This document shows positions 1-6,868 of a stretch of DNA of 11,996 nt, piece by piece. Where the stretch lies: NCBI GenBank assembly GCA_004296145.1, contig SEBM01000062.1:1-11996 (forward strand), given 5' to 3'. A model generated the notes under the pieces. That model had not been told where the DNA came from and ran no database searches. It was given only the letters and a program-made list of their open reading frames with translations. How positions within the stretch are numbered: position 1 is the stretch's first letter; each line of letters opens with the position of its first letter. This stretch comes from Flavobacterium sp. GTDB taxonomy: Bacteria; Bacteroidota; Bacteroidia; Flavobacteriales; Flavobacteriaceae. The translations under genes and the position numbers were made by a program.

Positions 1-16
1 CCTCAAATAAAAACAA

Positions 17-1015
17 ATGAAAAACTTTAGAATGAAACCAAAACTTATCGCATTTTTTGTATTAGGTATTGGATTTTTGACATTATCATGGGGAATCGTT
101 GGCCACGAACGAATTAACAAAGCTGCAGTTATGGCTTTGCCCCGACCACTTCAGGTATTTTTTTACAATCATATTGATTTTATTACTCAGGAAGCATCAG
201 TTCCGGATATTCGAAAATATGCTTTGAATTATAAAGATGAGAATCCGAGACATTATTTTGACATGGAAAACTTTGGTGATGCCAGCACTTTTCCGAAAAC
301 ACTTGAAGAAGCAAAGACAAAATATGATGCTAAATTCTTAAATGATAACGGAATTTTACCTTGGTACATAGAAGATATGATGGTGAAATTGACCAAAGCT
401 TTTAAAGATAAAAACAGAGCTGAGATCTTATTTCTTGCTGCAGATTTAGGTCATTACGTTGGAGATGCGCATATGCCACTACATACTTCTGCAAATCACG
501 ACGGACAATTAAGCGACCAAAAAGGAATTCATTCTCTTTGGGAAAGTAAATTACCTGAATTATTTGCCAAAAATTACAAATTTAATGTTCCGGAAGCTCA
601 ATATTATCCAGATGTTCATAAAGCAACATGGGATATGATTAATGATACACATAGTTTAGCGCAGCCTTTATTGGATATTGATAAAAAACTGAGAACATCA
701 ACTCCTGAAAACGAAGTGTTTAAAAAGGATGCTGACGGAAAAATATTGAAAACGAAATATAATACTTCCGTTTTTACTGATGAGTATGCTACTAAATTGA
801 ACAAAGAATTGAACGGAATGGTCGAAAGCCAAATGAGAAAAGCCATTACAGCAACGGCAAGTTTTTGGTACACGGCGTGGGTAAATGCAGGAAAACCGGA
901 TCTAAGCGATTTAGATTCTGCGGCTGTTACGCAAAGAAATTACAATTCTTTAAAAGAAGATTTAGAATTATACCAAAGAGGTAATCTTTTTGGAATGAAA
1001 AATCAAAATGACTAA
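17..1015 (+). CDS. Exported zinc-dependent phospholipase C / S1-P1 nuclease family protein
   Basis: This 332-residue protein is probably a secreted or periplasmic hydrolase that cleaves phosphoester bonds with a three-zinc centre. It starts with a basic stretch and a hydrophobic segment (residues 10-24) that looks like a signal peptide, ending just before Trp25. In this family the mature N-terminal Trp itself binds zinc. The whole ligand set can be placed by spacing: Trp25, His30, Asp64, His79, His146, Asp150, His156, His172 and Glu176, with the hallmark GHYVGDAHMPLH at 145-156. The Trp-to-His spacing of 5 and Asp-to-His spacing of 15 resemble P1 nuclease, whereas the last ligand is Glu as in Bacillus phospholipase C. 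Substrate (phospholipid or nucleic acid) cannot be decided. An alternative start at Met6 would still keep the signal peptide. It stands alone and is followed by a terminator. Confidence 0.85.
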   Translation: MKNFRMKPKLIAFFVLGIGFLTLSWGIVGHERINKAAVMALPRPLQVFFYNHIDFITQEASVPDIRKYALNYKDENPRHYFDMENFGDASTFPKTLEEAKTKYDAKFLNDNGILPWYIEDMMVKLTKAFKDKNRAEILFLAADLGHYVGDAHMPLHTSANHDGQLSDQKGIHSLWESKLPELFAKNYKFNVPEAQYYPDVHKATWDMINDTHSLAQPLLDIDKKLRTSTPENEVFKKDADGKILKTKYNTSVFTDEYATKLNKELNGMVESQMRKAITATASFWYTAWVNAGKPDLSDLDSAAVTQRNYNSLKEDLELYQRGNLFGMKNQND

Positions 1016-1074
1016 AAAAGGTGCAAAGGTTCTAAGCTGCTAAGCTTCAAAGTTTAGCTTTGATACTTATAAAC

Positions 1075-1110
1075 AAAGCCTCAAATTCATTGGAATTTGA
1101 GGCTTTTATT
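1075..1110 (+). terminator. Intrinsic terminator after the phospholipase/nuclease-like gene, possibly bidirectional
   Basis: A 14-bp perfect stem (1075-1088 with 1093-1106, core GCCTCAAATTC) closes a 4-base loop and is followed by a T-rich tract. It lies 60 bases after the stop codon. Read on the - strand, the same stem is followed by CTTTGTTT, so it may also stop transcription from the convergent membrane transferase gene. Confidence 0.85.
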
Positions 1111-1140
1111 TTTTATCTCATTTTGATTCTTCGCATTTTG

Positions 1141-1223
1141 TGTCATTTCGACGAAGGAGAAATCACACTAGTAACCACAATGCTGGAATAACTTTATGTG
1201 ATTTCTCCTTCGTCGAAATGACA
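1141..1223. repeat. Perfect 27-bp inverted repeat in the convergent gap
   Basis: Arms at 1141-1167 and 1197-1223 are exact reverse complements (outer end TGTCATTTCGACGAAGG) around a 29-base spacer. There is no T tract after either arm, so it is not a standard terminator. The form suits a dispersed extragenic palindrome. I believe such CATTTCGACGAAGGAGAAAT-type elements recur in flavobacterial genomes, but copy number cannot be seen here. Confidence 0.85.
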
Positions 1224-1260
1224 AGATTCTGAATGTCATCTGATTTGAAAATTAAACTCC

Positions 1261-3351
1261 TTATCGCTGATACTTCTTATACTTCAACATATCCGAAGCC
1301 GTCTGATAATAAGCGATCGTTTGGTTTACCAAATCATTTCGTTCCTTAACCAAAGGCTTTTCATCATAATAAATATCATAACCGGGATCCATATTTTGTT
1401 TTTTATTCAAACTCAGATGAAATTGTTTTACCTGTTGTTTAGGTGATAAAATGGTTAAAATATTATCTTTTATTAAACCCAAATCCTGATAAGTTGCAAT
1501 AAAGGCTCTCGGCTGATAATGCGGTTTTAAAACATCCTGACCATAAAATTTACTTTGATAATCAAAATGCAGTAAACCAAAAACTGTCGGCATTAAGTCA
1601 ATCTGTGACATTAGTTTATCGCATTTTTCCGGAGCAATTCCCGGTTGGTATATAAAAGCCGGAATTCTGTATTTATCCAGAGGAAGTTGTGTTTTTCCGG
1701 CGCTGGATGCACAATGATCTGCCACAATTACAAAAACAGTATTAGCAAACCACGGCTGTTTACTTGCCATTGCAAAGAATTTTTTCAGTGAATAATCGGT
1801 ATATTTTACACCGCCGTCACGCGATTTTATATCTCCCGGAATATCAATTTTATTGTTCGGATAAGTGAAAGGCCTGTGATTACTTACTGTCATAATGTGA
1901 TTAAAAAAAGGTTTATTTTCCTTCGCCTCAGCATTCATAACTTTTATGGCTTTGTTATACATATCTTCATCACAAACGCCCCAGACATTAGAAAAAGTAA
2001 TTTCGTCAGGAGAAAAACTCGATTTGTCAATAATTTGGTACCCATTTCCGGAATAGAAATCCTGCATATTATCAAAGAAAGCATCACCGCCGTACATGAA
2101 TTTTACGTTGTATCCTTTCTGTTTAAAAATCGCTCCCGTAGAAAATTTATTTTTATTGTCTTCACGTTTTACAACACTTTCGCCAGCCGTTGGAGGCAGA
2201 CATAAAGTAACCGCTTCCAATCCGCGAACGGTGCGGTTTCCTGCGGCGTATAAATTGGTAAACTGCAGGCTTTTTTGAGATAAACTGTCTAAGAAAGGTG
2301 TAATATTTTCATTGTTTCCGTACATTTTCATGAATTCGGCACTGTAACTTTCAATAGTAATTAAAGCTACATTTTTGTGATTCTCTGCCGAATCACTTTT
2401 TATAATTCTTGACGTATTTTCGCCTGAAATTGTTGGGAATTGCTGTTTTAAAATGGCAAAAGCCTTTTCGTTCGGAAGCGTTTTGTAGAATTTAAAATAG
2501 TCTAATTTATTGTTTTGAAAAGCTAAATAAAACTTATATAAGCCATTAGACTGTAATTCATTAACAAAAACATTTTTAGAATTTTCTGTCTTCGCCAAAG
2601 TAGGAACCGCAATTAATGAAACTAAAAAGAAACAAATATAAACAGCTGAAAATTTTAATTTTTCTGCGAAAGTTGGAATCTCATCAATATACGTCCTTGA
2701 TTTTTTTACAATAAAATAAGTTATAACTCCTGTTACCAAAAACAAGGCAGAAAATATCGGAATTACAGGATAAGATTCCATGATGTTTCCGATTACTTCG
2801 TTTGTGTAAATCAGGTAATTAACCGCTATAAAGTTATACTTTACACCAAATTCATTCCAGAAGAAATATTCACTTAAACCATTTTGCAAGATCAGTAAAA
2901 CATACAAAAAGATCACAAATGCAAATAGCCAAAATCTAATTTTGTCCCTGTGTTTTGGAAGAAAAAGTAAAAGTGCAAAAAGAAAAGTTTTGATTCCGAT
3001 AAAAATTAAAACTATTCTGGGCAAAGCGCCGCCATATTCGTCAAGAATGCTTTTTCCCGAAGCAATATAAAGGAATAAGAGCGAGAAAAAACCTAAAATA
3101 ATATACCCCGAAGGCCTGTTATATTTAGAATTTGAAATAAATAATAAATACAACCACAGAAAAATACCCGCGACTATAAAAACAAAGAAATCGGAAATGA
3201 TTCCTAAGCTAAAAATTTTGAGACTTTCTAAAAATGTAAATGAACTTTGTGTTATTGGATGAAAAAGTAAAACAATTCTAAGTAAAAGGCTTATAATGAA
3301 ATAAAACAAAGCAAGGTTGTAAAACGGAGACAGCTTTTTGTAAAAATTCAT
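1261..3351 (-). CDS. LTA-synthase-like membrane sulfatase-fold transferase (phosphoglycerol/phosphoethanolamine transferase type)
   Basis: The 696-residue product has about seven hydrophobic segments in residues 14-253 followed by a large extracytoplasmic alkaline-phosphatase/sulfatase-fold domain (about 325-615). Residues matching the LtaS/OpgB active site are visible: Glu334 in ITIESYSAEF, the likely nucleophile Thr374 in NRTVRG, His492 in SNHRPF, and Asp545-His546 in VADHC. Such enzymes move a phospholipid head group onto a glycan or polymer at the outer face of the inner membrane. A Gram-negative host lacks classical lipoteichoic acid, so the acceptor is unknown. I chose the ATG at 3351, giving MNFYKK. 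A GTG six codons upstream is open but overlaps a promoter-like TAnnTTTG on this strand. The gene is divergent from the response regulator, and no functional link is shown. Confidence 0.88.
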   Translation of the reverse strand: MNFYKKLSPFYNLALFYFIISLLLRIVLLFHPITQSSFTFLESLKIFSLGIISDFFVFIVAGIFLWLYLLFISNSKYNRPSGYIILGFFSLLFLYIASGKSILDEYGGALPRIVLIFIGIKTFLFALLLFLPKHRDKIRFWLFAFVIFLYVLLILQNGLSEYFFWNEFGVKYNFIAVNYLIYTNEVIGNIMESYPVIPIFSALFLVTGVITYFIVKKSRTYIDEIPTFAEKLKFSAVYICFFLVSLIAVPTLAKTENSKNVFVNELQSNGLYKFYLAFQNNKLDYFKFYKTLPNEKAFAILKQQFPTISGENTSRIIKSDSAENHKNVALITIESYSAEFMKMYGNNENITPFLDSLSQKSLQFTNLYAAGNRTVRGLEAVTLCLPPTAGESVVKREDNKNKFSTGAIFKQKGYNVKFMYGGDAFFDNMQDFYSGNGYQIIDKSSFSPDEITFSNVWGVCDEDMYNKAIKVMNAEAKENKPFFNHIMTVSNHRPFTYPNNKIDIPGDIKSRDGGVKYTDYSLKKFFAMASKQPWFANTVFVIVADHCASSAGKTQLPLDKYRIPAFIYQPGIAPEKCDKLMSQIDLMPTVFGLLHFDYQSKFYGQDVLKPHYQPRAFIATYQDLGLIKDNILTILSPKQQVKQFHLSLNKKQNMDPGYDIYYDEKPLVKERNDLVNQTIAYYQTASDMLKYKKYQR

Positions 3352-3368
3352 GGTATTATATTTTTTCA

Positions 3369-3376
3369 CAAAATTA
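3369..3376 (-). promoter_or_regulatory. Possible -7 element for the membrane transferase gene
   Basis: On the - strand these bases read TAATTTTG, matching the Bacteroidota -7 consensus TAnnTTTG, and lie 18-25 bases before the ATG at 3351. No TTG sits at the usual upstream distance, so the match may be chance in AT-rich DNA. Confidence 0.3.
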
Positions 3377-3474
3377 ATTTCGATGGATTAATTCGGGATT
3401 AAGTTCGCTTTTAGCTTACTTAGAATAAACTTAATATTCGCTTAAGAGATTGAAGTTTATAGTGTTATAAATTT

Positions 3475-3502
3475 TTGAGCTGTCGCAAAATAGCTATCTT
3501 TG
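3475..3502 (+). promoter_or_regulatory. Bacteroidota-type promoter candidate for the two-component operon
   Basis: TTG at 3475-3477 and TATCTTTG at 3495-3502 are separated by 17 bases, matching the TTG / TAnnTTTG pattern of the Bacteroidota primary sigma factor. Transcription would begin near 3507-3510, leaving a short untranslated leader before the ATG at 3525. Confidence 0.6.
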
Positions 3503-3524
3503 AGAAGAATTAATAAGAAAGTAA

Positions 3525-4190
3525 ATGCATATTTTAATAGTTGAAGACGAATTAGGAATTATTCAGTTTTTGCAACAAGGCTTACAGGAAGAAGGTTATA
3601 AAGTAACCACTGCAAATGACGGCTCCAAAGGTTTTGAATTGGTACAGACACAACAATTTGATCTGATTTTATTAGATTGGATGCTTCCTAAAATCAATGG
3701 TTTAGATTTATGTAAAGCCATCAGAGTCAAAGATAAAACAACTCCGATTATCTTTTTGACGGCAAAAGATACTGTTCAGGAAACTATAGAAGGTCTAAAA
3801 GCCGGTGCTAATGATTATATCAAAAAACCATTTAGTTTTGAAGAATTGGTAGAACGCATCAAAGTTCATTTTAGAAACCAAAAAGACGCCGAAATCCTTA
3901 CGCTTGGTGCCATTACAGTGAATGTTTCCAAACACCTTGTTTTAAAAAATAATGAAGAAGTGTCGCTCACGCAAAGAGAATTTGAGTTATTAAAATACCT
4001 TATTAAAAACAAAGGAAAAGTATGCACACGAAATGAGATTTTGAAAGATGTCTGGGAAATCAATTTTGAATACGATACTGGGGTTATTGACGTGTTTATG
4101 AATGCAATACGAAAAAAACTCAATCTTAAAATTGAAGAAGATTATATCAAAACAATCCGAGGAATCGGTTACATTGCTAACGACTTATAA
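3525..4190 (+). CDS. OmpR/PhoB-family response regulator
   Basis: This 221-residue cytoplasmic DNA-binding protein has a receiver domain (1-115) and a winged-helix output domain (about 125-221). The receiver shows the acidic pair Glu7-Asp8, the phosphoacceptor Asp51 in LLDWMLP, Thr79 in FLTAKD, and Lys101 before Pro102. The output domain shows SLTQREFELLKYL and ends with the typical TIRGIGYI. Length and domain order are normal for the family. Its stop codon overlaps the kinase start in TAATG, so the pair is almost certainly translationally coupled and cognate. The stimulus and target genes cannot be read from the sequence. Neither neighbouring operon carries an obvious regulator site that would identify a regulon. 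Confidence 0.93.
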   Translation: MHILIVEDELGIIQFLQQGLQEEGYKVTTANDGSKGFELVQTQQFDLILLDWMLPKINGLDLCKAIRVKDKTTPIIFLTAKDTVQETIEGLKAGANDYIKKPFSFEELVERIKVHFRNQKDAEILTLGAITVNVSKHLVLKNNEEVSLTQREFELLKYLIKNKGKVCTRNEILKDVWEINFEYDTGVIDVFMNAIRKKLNLKIEEDYIKTIRGIGYIANDL

Positions 4191-5605
4191 TGGCACAGTT
4201 ATCTTTTAAAAACAGAATTGCCTTAAACTATATTATTACAACCGGTTTATTGATTTTAGTCGTTTTTTCGGCTATATATTCTACAGTTAAACTTACTGTT
4301 TACAGACATATTGATGAAAATTTAATGATTGAAATTAATGATCATTTAAAAGAAATCAGAATCGAAAACAATAAAGTAATTTTTATGGATCCCGAAGAAT
4401 GGGAAGAACGCGAACATAATTCTGTTGATGTAAACCCGGTTTTTGTTCAGTTTTATGATTTAAATAAAAAAGTTATTGCAAAATCACCCAATTTAAAGAA
4501 TGAAACACTTGTTTTTCACGACAGTATAGAACATTATAAATTATTTGATACCCAATTATTAGGAAATACAATTCGCCAGATTCAGATTCCACTTCATATA
4601 AAATCAAAAAAAGTTGGTTATTTAATTATCGCAATGTCGCTTTCGGATTCGGCAAAAGTGTTGAAAAATCTTTTTGATACCTTATTAATAGCGTTTCCGA
4701 TCATTTTATTGCTTTTGTTTTTTATCGCCAGATTTTTTGCAGGACGAAGTATAAAACCAATAAATGCCATCATTCATACTTCAGAAATAATTACAAAAGA
4801 TAATTTAAAAACCAGGATTCCGCTGCCAAAAACCCGTGATGAATTATTTACACTTTCTAAAACCATAAATAATTTACTAAACAGGATTGAAGATGCAATA
4901 GAACGTGAAAAACAATTCACTTCTGATGCTTCTCACGAACTTAGAACGCCGCTTACCGTAATTAAAGGAACACTTGAAGTTTTAATTCGTAAACCTCGTG
5001 ACAGTAAAGAATATGAAGAAAAAATTAGTTATTGCATAAAAGAAGTCGACCACTTAAATATTCTCGTAGATCAGTTGCTTTTGATGGCGCGTTTTGAAAA
5101 CCAAAAATTGAATATTAATGCAGAATCAGTGTATTTAAATTCGATTATTTTAGACGTTTTAACCTTGAATTCTGAAAAAATAAATAGCCGAAAAATGGAT
5201 ATTATTTTAGAAGCAAAAGAAGATTTTTATATTTATTCTGATAATTATCTGCTGGTAACAATTCTACGGAATATTATTTCTAATGCCATCAAATATTCAA
5301 ATGATAACGGAAAAATACTGATTGCACTGACGAGGGAAAATAATAAAATTAAATGCACGGTTTCAGACAACGGAATCGGTATTGATGAAACTGACATGGA
5401 ATATATTATGAATCCGTTTTTCAGGTCAAATTCAACGCTTCATTCAGAAATAAAAGGAACAGGTCTTGGTTTGTCGATTGTAAAAAGGATGACCAAACTG
5501 CTTCATATCAAATTTAAAATTGATAGTAAAATAGGAGTGGGAACAACGGTTGTTCTGACTTTTGACGAAAAATCTACAACGTTTGAGTCAATAGAAAAAA
5601 ACTAA
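4190..5605 (+). CDS. HAMP-containing sensor histidine kinase
   Basis: This 471-residue inner-membrane kinase is the partner of the preceding regulator. Transmembrane segments lie at about 12-32 and 165-184 and bracket a periplasmic sensing region of roughly 130 residues that I do not recognise. A HAMP linker follows (about 185-238). The dimerisation/phosphoacceptor helix has His249 in SDASHELRTPL. The ATPase domain shows the N box (NIISNAIKYS, 361-370), G1 (DNGIGID, 393-399), F box (PFFRS, 409-413) and G2 (GTGLGLSI, 423-430), so all catalytic motifs are present. Overall layout is that of the OmpR-partner kinases such as CusS/PhoR-like proteins, but the ligand is unknown. The start overlaps the regulator stop by one base. 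No clear terminator follows before the his promoter. Confidence 0.93.
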   Translation: MAQLSFKNRIALNYIITTGLLILVVFSAIYSTVKLTVYRHIDENLMIEINDHLKEIRIENNKVIFMDPEEWEEREHNSVDVNPVFVQFYDLNKKVIAKSPNLKNETLVFHDSIEHYKLFDTQLLGNTIRQIQIPLHIKSKKVGYLIIAMSLSDSAKVLKNLFDTLLIAFPIILLLLFFIARFFAGRSIKPINAIIHTSEIITKDNLKTRIPLPKTRDELFTLSKTINNLLNRIEDAIEREKQFTSDASHELRTPLTVIKGTLEVLIRKPRDSKEYEEKISYCIKEVDHLNILVDQLLLMARFENQKLNINAESVYLNSIILDVLTLNSEKINSRKMDIILEAKEDFYIYSDNYLLVTILRNIISNAIKYSNDNGKILIALTRENNKIKCTVSDNGIGIDETDMEYIMNPFFRSNSTLHSEIKGTGLGLSIVKRMTKLLHIKFKIDSKIGVGTTVVLTFDEKSTTFESIEKN

Positions 5606-5663
5606 TAAAATGAGTGCTTGATATTTTATTTAACAATAAACTTCGGTTAAGTTAAATTAAAAA

Positions 5664-5695
5664 TTGCTTTTTTATGAAATTAACTAGTATATTTG
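5664..5695 (+). promoter_or_regulatory. Candidate his operon promoter (Bacteroidota type)
   Basis: TTG at 5664-5666 and TATATTTG at 5688-5695, spaced by 21 bases, match TTG / TAnnTTTG. Predicted transcription start is about 5700-5703, roughly 28 bases before the leader peptide ATG, so the whole attenuator lies within the transcript. Confidence 0.7.
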
Positions 5696-5729
5696 CAACC
5701 GAATCAAAGAATAAAAAAATACACAAATC

Positions 5730-5789
5730 ATGATTTCTATTCAATTACATCATCATCATTTTCATTATTGCTCTCAAGCGATGTGTTAA
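5730..5789 (+). CDS. hisL: His operon leader peptide (attenuator peptide)
   Basis: A 19-codon frame, ATG 5730 to TAA 5787-5789, encodes MISIQLHHHHFHYCSQAMC. Five of six consecutive codons (5748-5765) are CAT for histidine, which is very unlikely by chance and is the signature of a histidine-sensing leader peptide as in enterobacterial hisL. It sits between a promoter candidate and an intrinsic terminator, 110 bases upstream of hisG. The expected role is cis-acting: when charged tRNA-His is scarce the ribosome stalls at the CAT run and alters the folding of the downstream leader RNA. The peptide itself probably has no function. The gene symbol is used by analogy of role, not proven homology. 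The start lies inside the palindrome AAATCATGATTT (5725-5736). Confidence 0.88.
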   Translation: MISIQLHHHHFHYCSQAMC

Positions 5790-5830
5790 TGGTATGCATG
5801 TAAATCATCATATTTTAAAACCCGTTTGAG
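5773..5830 (+). promoter_or_regulatory. Candidate antiterminator pairing of the his attenuator
   Basis: CTCAAGCG (5773-5780) can pair with CGTTTGAG (5823-5830) over 8 bp with one G-U pair. The 3' partner contains most of the 5' arm of the terminator stem (5821-5829), so the two structures exclude each other. The 5' partner begins 8 bases after the last His codon and lies under a ribosome stopped at the leader stop codon, but is free when a ribosome stalls at the first His codons. This is by-eye folding without energy calculation. Confidence 0.6.
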
Positions 5831-5849
5831 TACATCAAACGGGTTTTTT
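5817..5849 (+). terminator. Intrinsic terminator of the his leader (attenuator)
   Basis: CCCGTTTGA (5821-5829) pairs perfectly with TCAAACGGG (5835-5843). AAAA (5817-5820) pairs with TTTT (5844-5847), giving a 13-bp stem with a 5-base loop and a run of six Ts at 5844-5849. It lies 27 bases after the leader stop and 50 bases before hisG. A strong terminator between a promoter and the first structural gene is what attenuation requires. Confidence 0.9.
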
Positions 5850-5899
5850 AATTCTAACTCTTTGTACTCAAACTATTAATCCAACAAAACAACTAAAAA

Positions 5900-6757
5900 A
5901 TGAGTACTTTAAAAATTGCAATTCAAAAATCAGGTCGTTTAAACGAAGAAAGCATTCAGATCTTAAAAGACTGCGGTATTTCTATCAACAACGGAATCGA
6001 TCAGTTAAAAGCCGAAGCTTCAAACTTTCCTTTAGAAGTTTTATACCTTAGAAATTCAGATATTCCGCAATACTTAATCGACGGAGTAGTAGATTTAGCT
6101 ATCGTTGGCGACAATCTTTTGGTAGAAAAAGGAAAAGGAATCGAAGTGGTTCAGAAATTAGGATTCTCAAAATGCAAAGTTTCTGTAGCAGTTCCTAAAA
6201 CTTTAGAATACAATTCTGTACAAGATTTAGCAGGTTTACGAATTGCAACTTCATACCCAAACACTGTAAACGAATATTTCAATTCTTTCGGATTAACAGT
6301 AGACATTCATCAAATTTCAGGTTCTGTAGAAATCGCCCCAAATATCGGTCTTGCCGATGCGATTGTAGATATCGTTTCAAGCGGCAGTACATTATTCAAA
6401 AACAACTTAAAAGAAGTTGAAGTAATTCTAAAAAGTGAAGCAGTTCTAGCCGTTTCACCAAAAGTTTCTCCAGAAATCCAAAAACACATTGATACATTAA
6501 AATTCAGAATTCAGGCTGTTTTAAGAGCCAGAAATTCAAAATATATTTTAATGAACGTTCCAAACGATAAAATTGACGCCGTTGGAAAAATCCTTCCGGT
6601 TTTAAGAAGTTTAACAGTTCTTCCATTAGCACAAGAAGGCTGGAGCAGTGTACATTCTGTAATTGACAAAGACACTTTCTGGGACGTAATCGATCAGTTA
6701 AAAGAAGTAGGAGCAGAAGGAATTTTAGTTTGCCCAATCGAGAAAATGGTTCTTTAG
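5900..6757 (+). CDS. hisG: ATP phosphoribosyltransferase, long form
   Basis: HisG catalyses the first committed step of histidine synthesis, joining ATP and PRPP to give phosphoribosyl-ATP in the cytoplasm. The 285-residue length and a C-terminal ACT-like segment (about 214-285, YILMNVPNDK to the end) mark the long, hexameric, histidine-inhibited form rather than the short form that needs HisZ. Visible motifs include KSGRL (10-14), VDLAIVGDN (64-72), the substrate-loop region RIATSYPNT (114-122), and the PRPP-binding stretch DAIVDIVSSGSTL (153-165). The start at 5900 gives the family-typical MSTLKIAIQKSGRL. It is the first structural gene after the attenuator, so both feedback inhibition by its C-terminal domain and attenuation upstream are expected to act here. 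Confidence 0.97.
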   Translation: MSTLKIAIQKSGRLNEESIQILKDCGISINNGIDQLKAEASNFPLEVLYLRNSDIPQYLIDGVVDLAIVGDNLLVEKGKGIEVVQKLGFSKCKVSVAVPKTLEYNSVQDLAGLRIATSYPNTVNEYFNSFGLTVDIHQISGSVEIAPNIGLADAIVDIVSSGSTLFKNNLKEVEVILKSEAVLAVSPKVSPEIQKHIDTLKFRIQAVLRARNSKYILMNVPNDKIDAVGKILPVLRSLTVLPLAQEGWSSVHSVIDKDTFWDVIDQLKEVGAEGILVCPIEKMVL

Positions 6758-6767
6758 AACTTCGTTC

Positions 6768-6859
6768 GCTTTAGGCTTTAGGCAGTAAGCTTTAAGCCAA
6801 AAAGATAAATAAAAAACAAAGTTAAAAAAGCTTAAAGCCTAAAGCTTATAGCCTAAAGC
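6768..6859. repeat. Imperfect inverted repeat between hisG and hisD
   Basis: Arms at 6768-6798 and 6830-6859 pair imperfectly. Each contains several copies of GCTTTAGGC / GCCTAAAGC-like words, so more than one pairing register exists. The right arm ends 9 bases before hisD. The T-poor, A-rich spacer and trailing sequence argue against a terminator. Confidence 0.75.
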
Positions 6860-6868
6860 ATTAAAAAA

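Noticed and set aside
1018..1063. Small hairpin and CTAAGCTGCTAAGC-like words after the first gene as an RNA gene
   Set aside because: The stem is only 6 bp (TCAAAG with CTTTGA) and there is no promoter. It looks like degenerate intergenic repeat sequence.
1876..2205. Open frame of about 109 codons on the + strand inside the membrane transferase gene
   Set aside because: It lies wholly antisense to a gene with intact catalytic motifs and shows no recognisable domain. The same holds for the other antisense frames within hisD, hisB, hisC and hisH.
3352..3369. GTG start for the membrane transferase giving six extra residues
   Set aside because: It overlaps a promoter-like TAATTTTG, whereas the ATG at 3351 gives a normal short N terminus before the first membrane segment.
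5700..5899. Riboswitch or T-box control of hisG
   Set aside because: The leader is short and its only strong features are a His-rich reading frame and a terminator. I see no T-box motif or known aptamer pattern.
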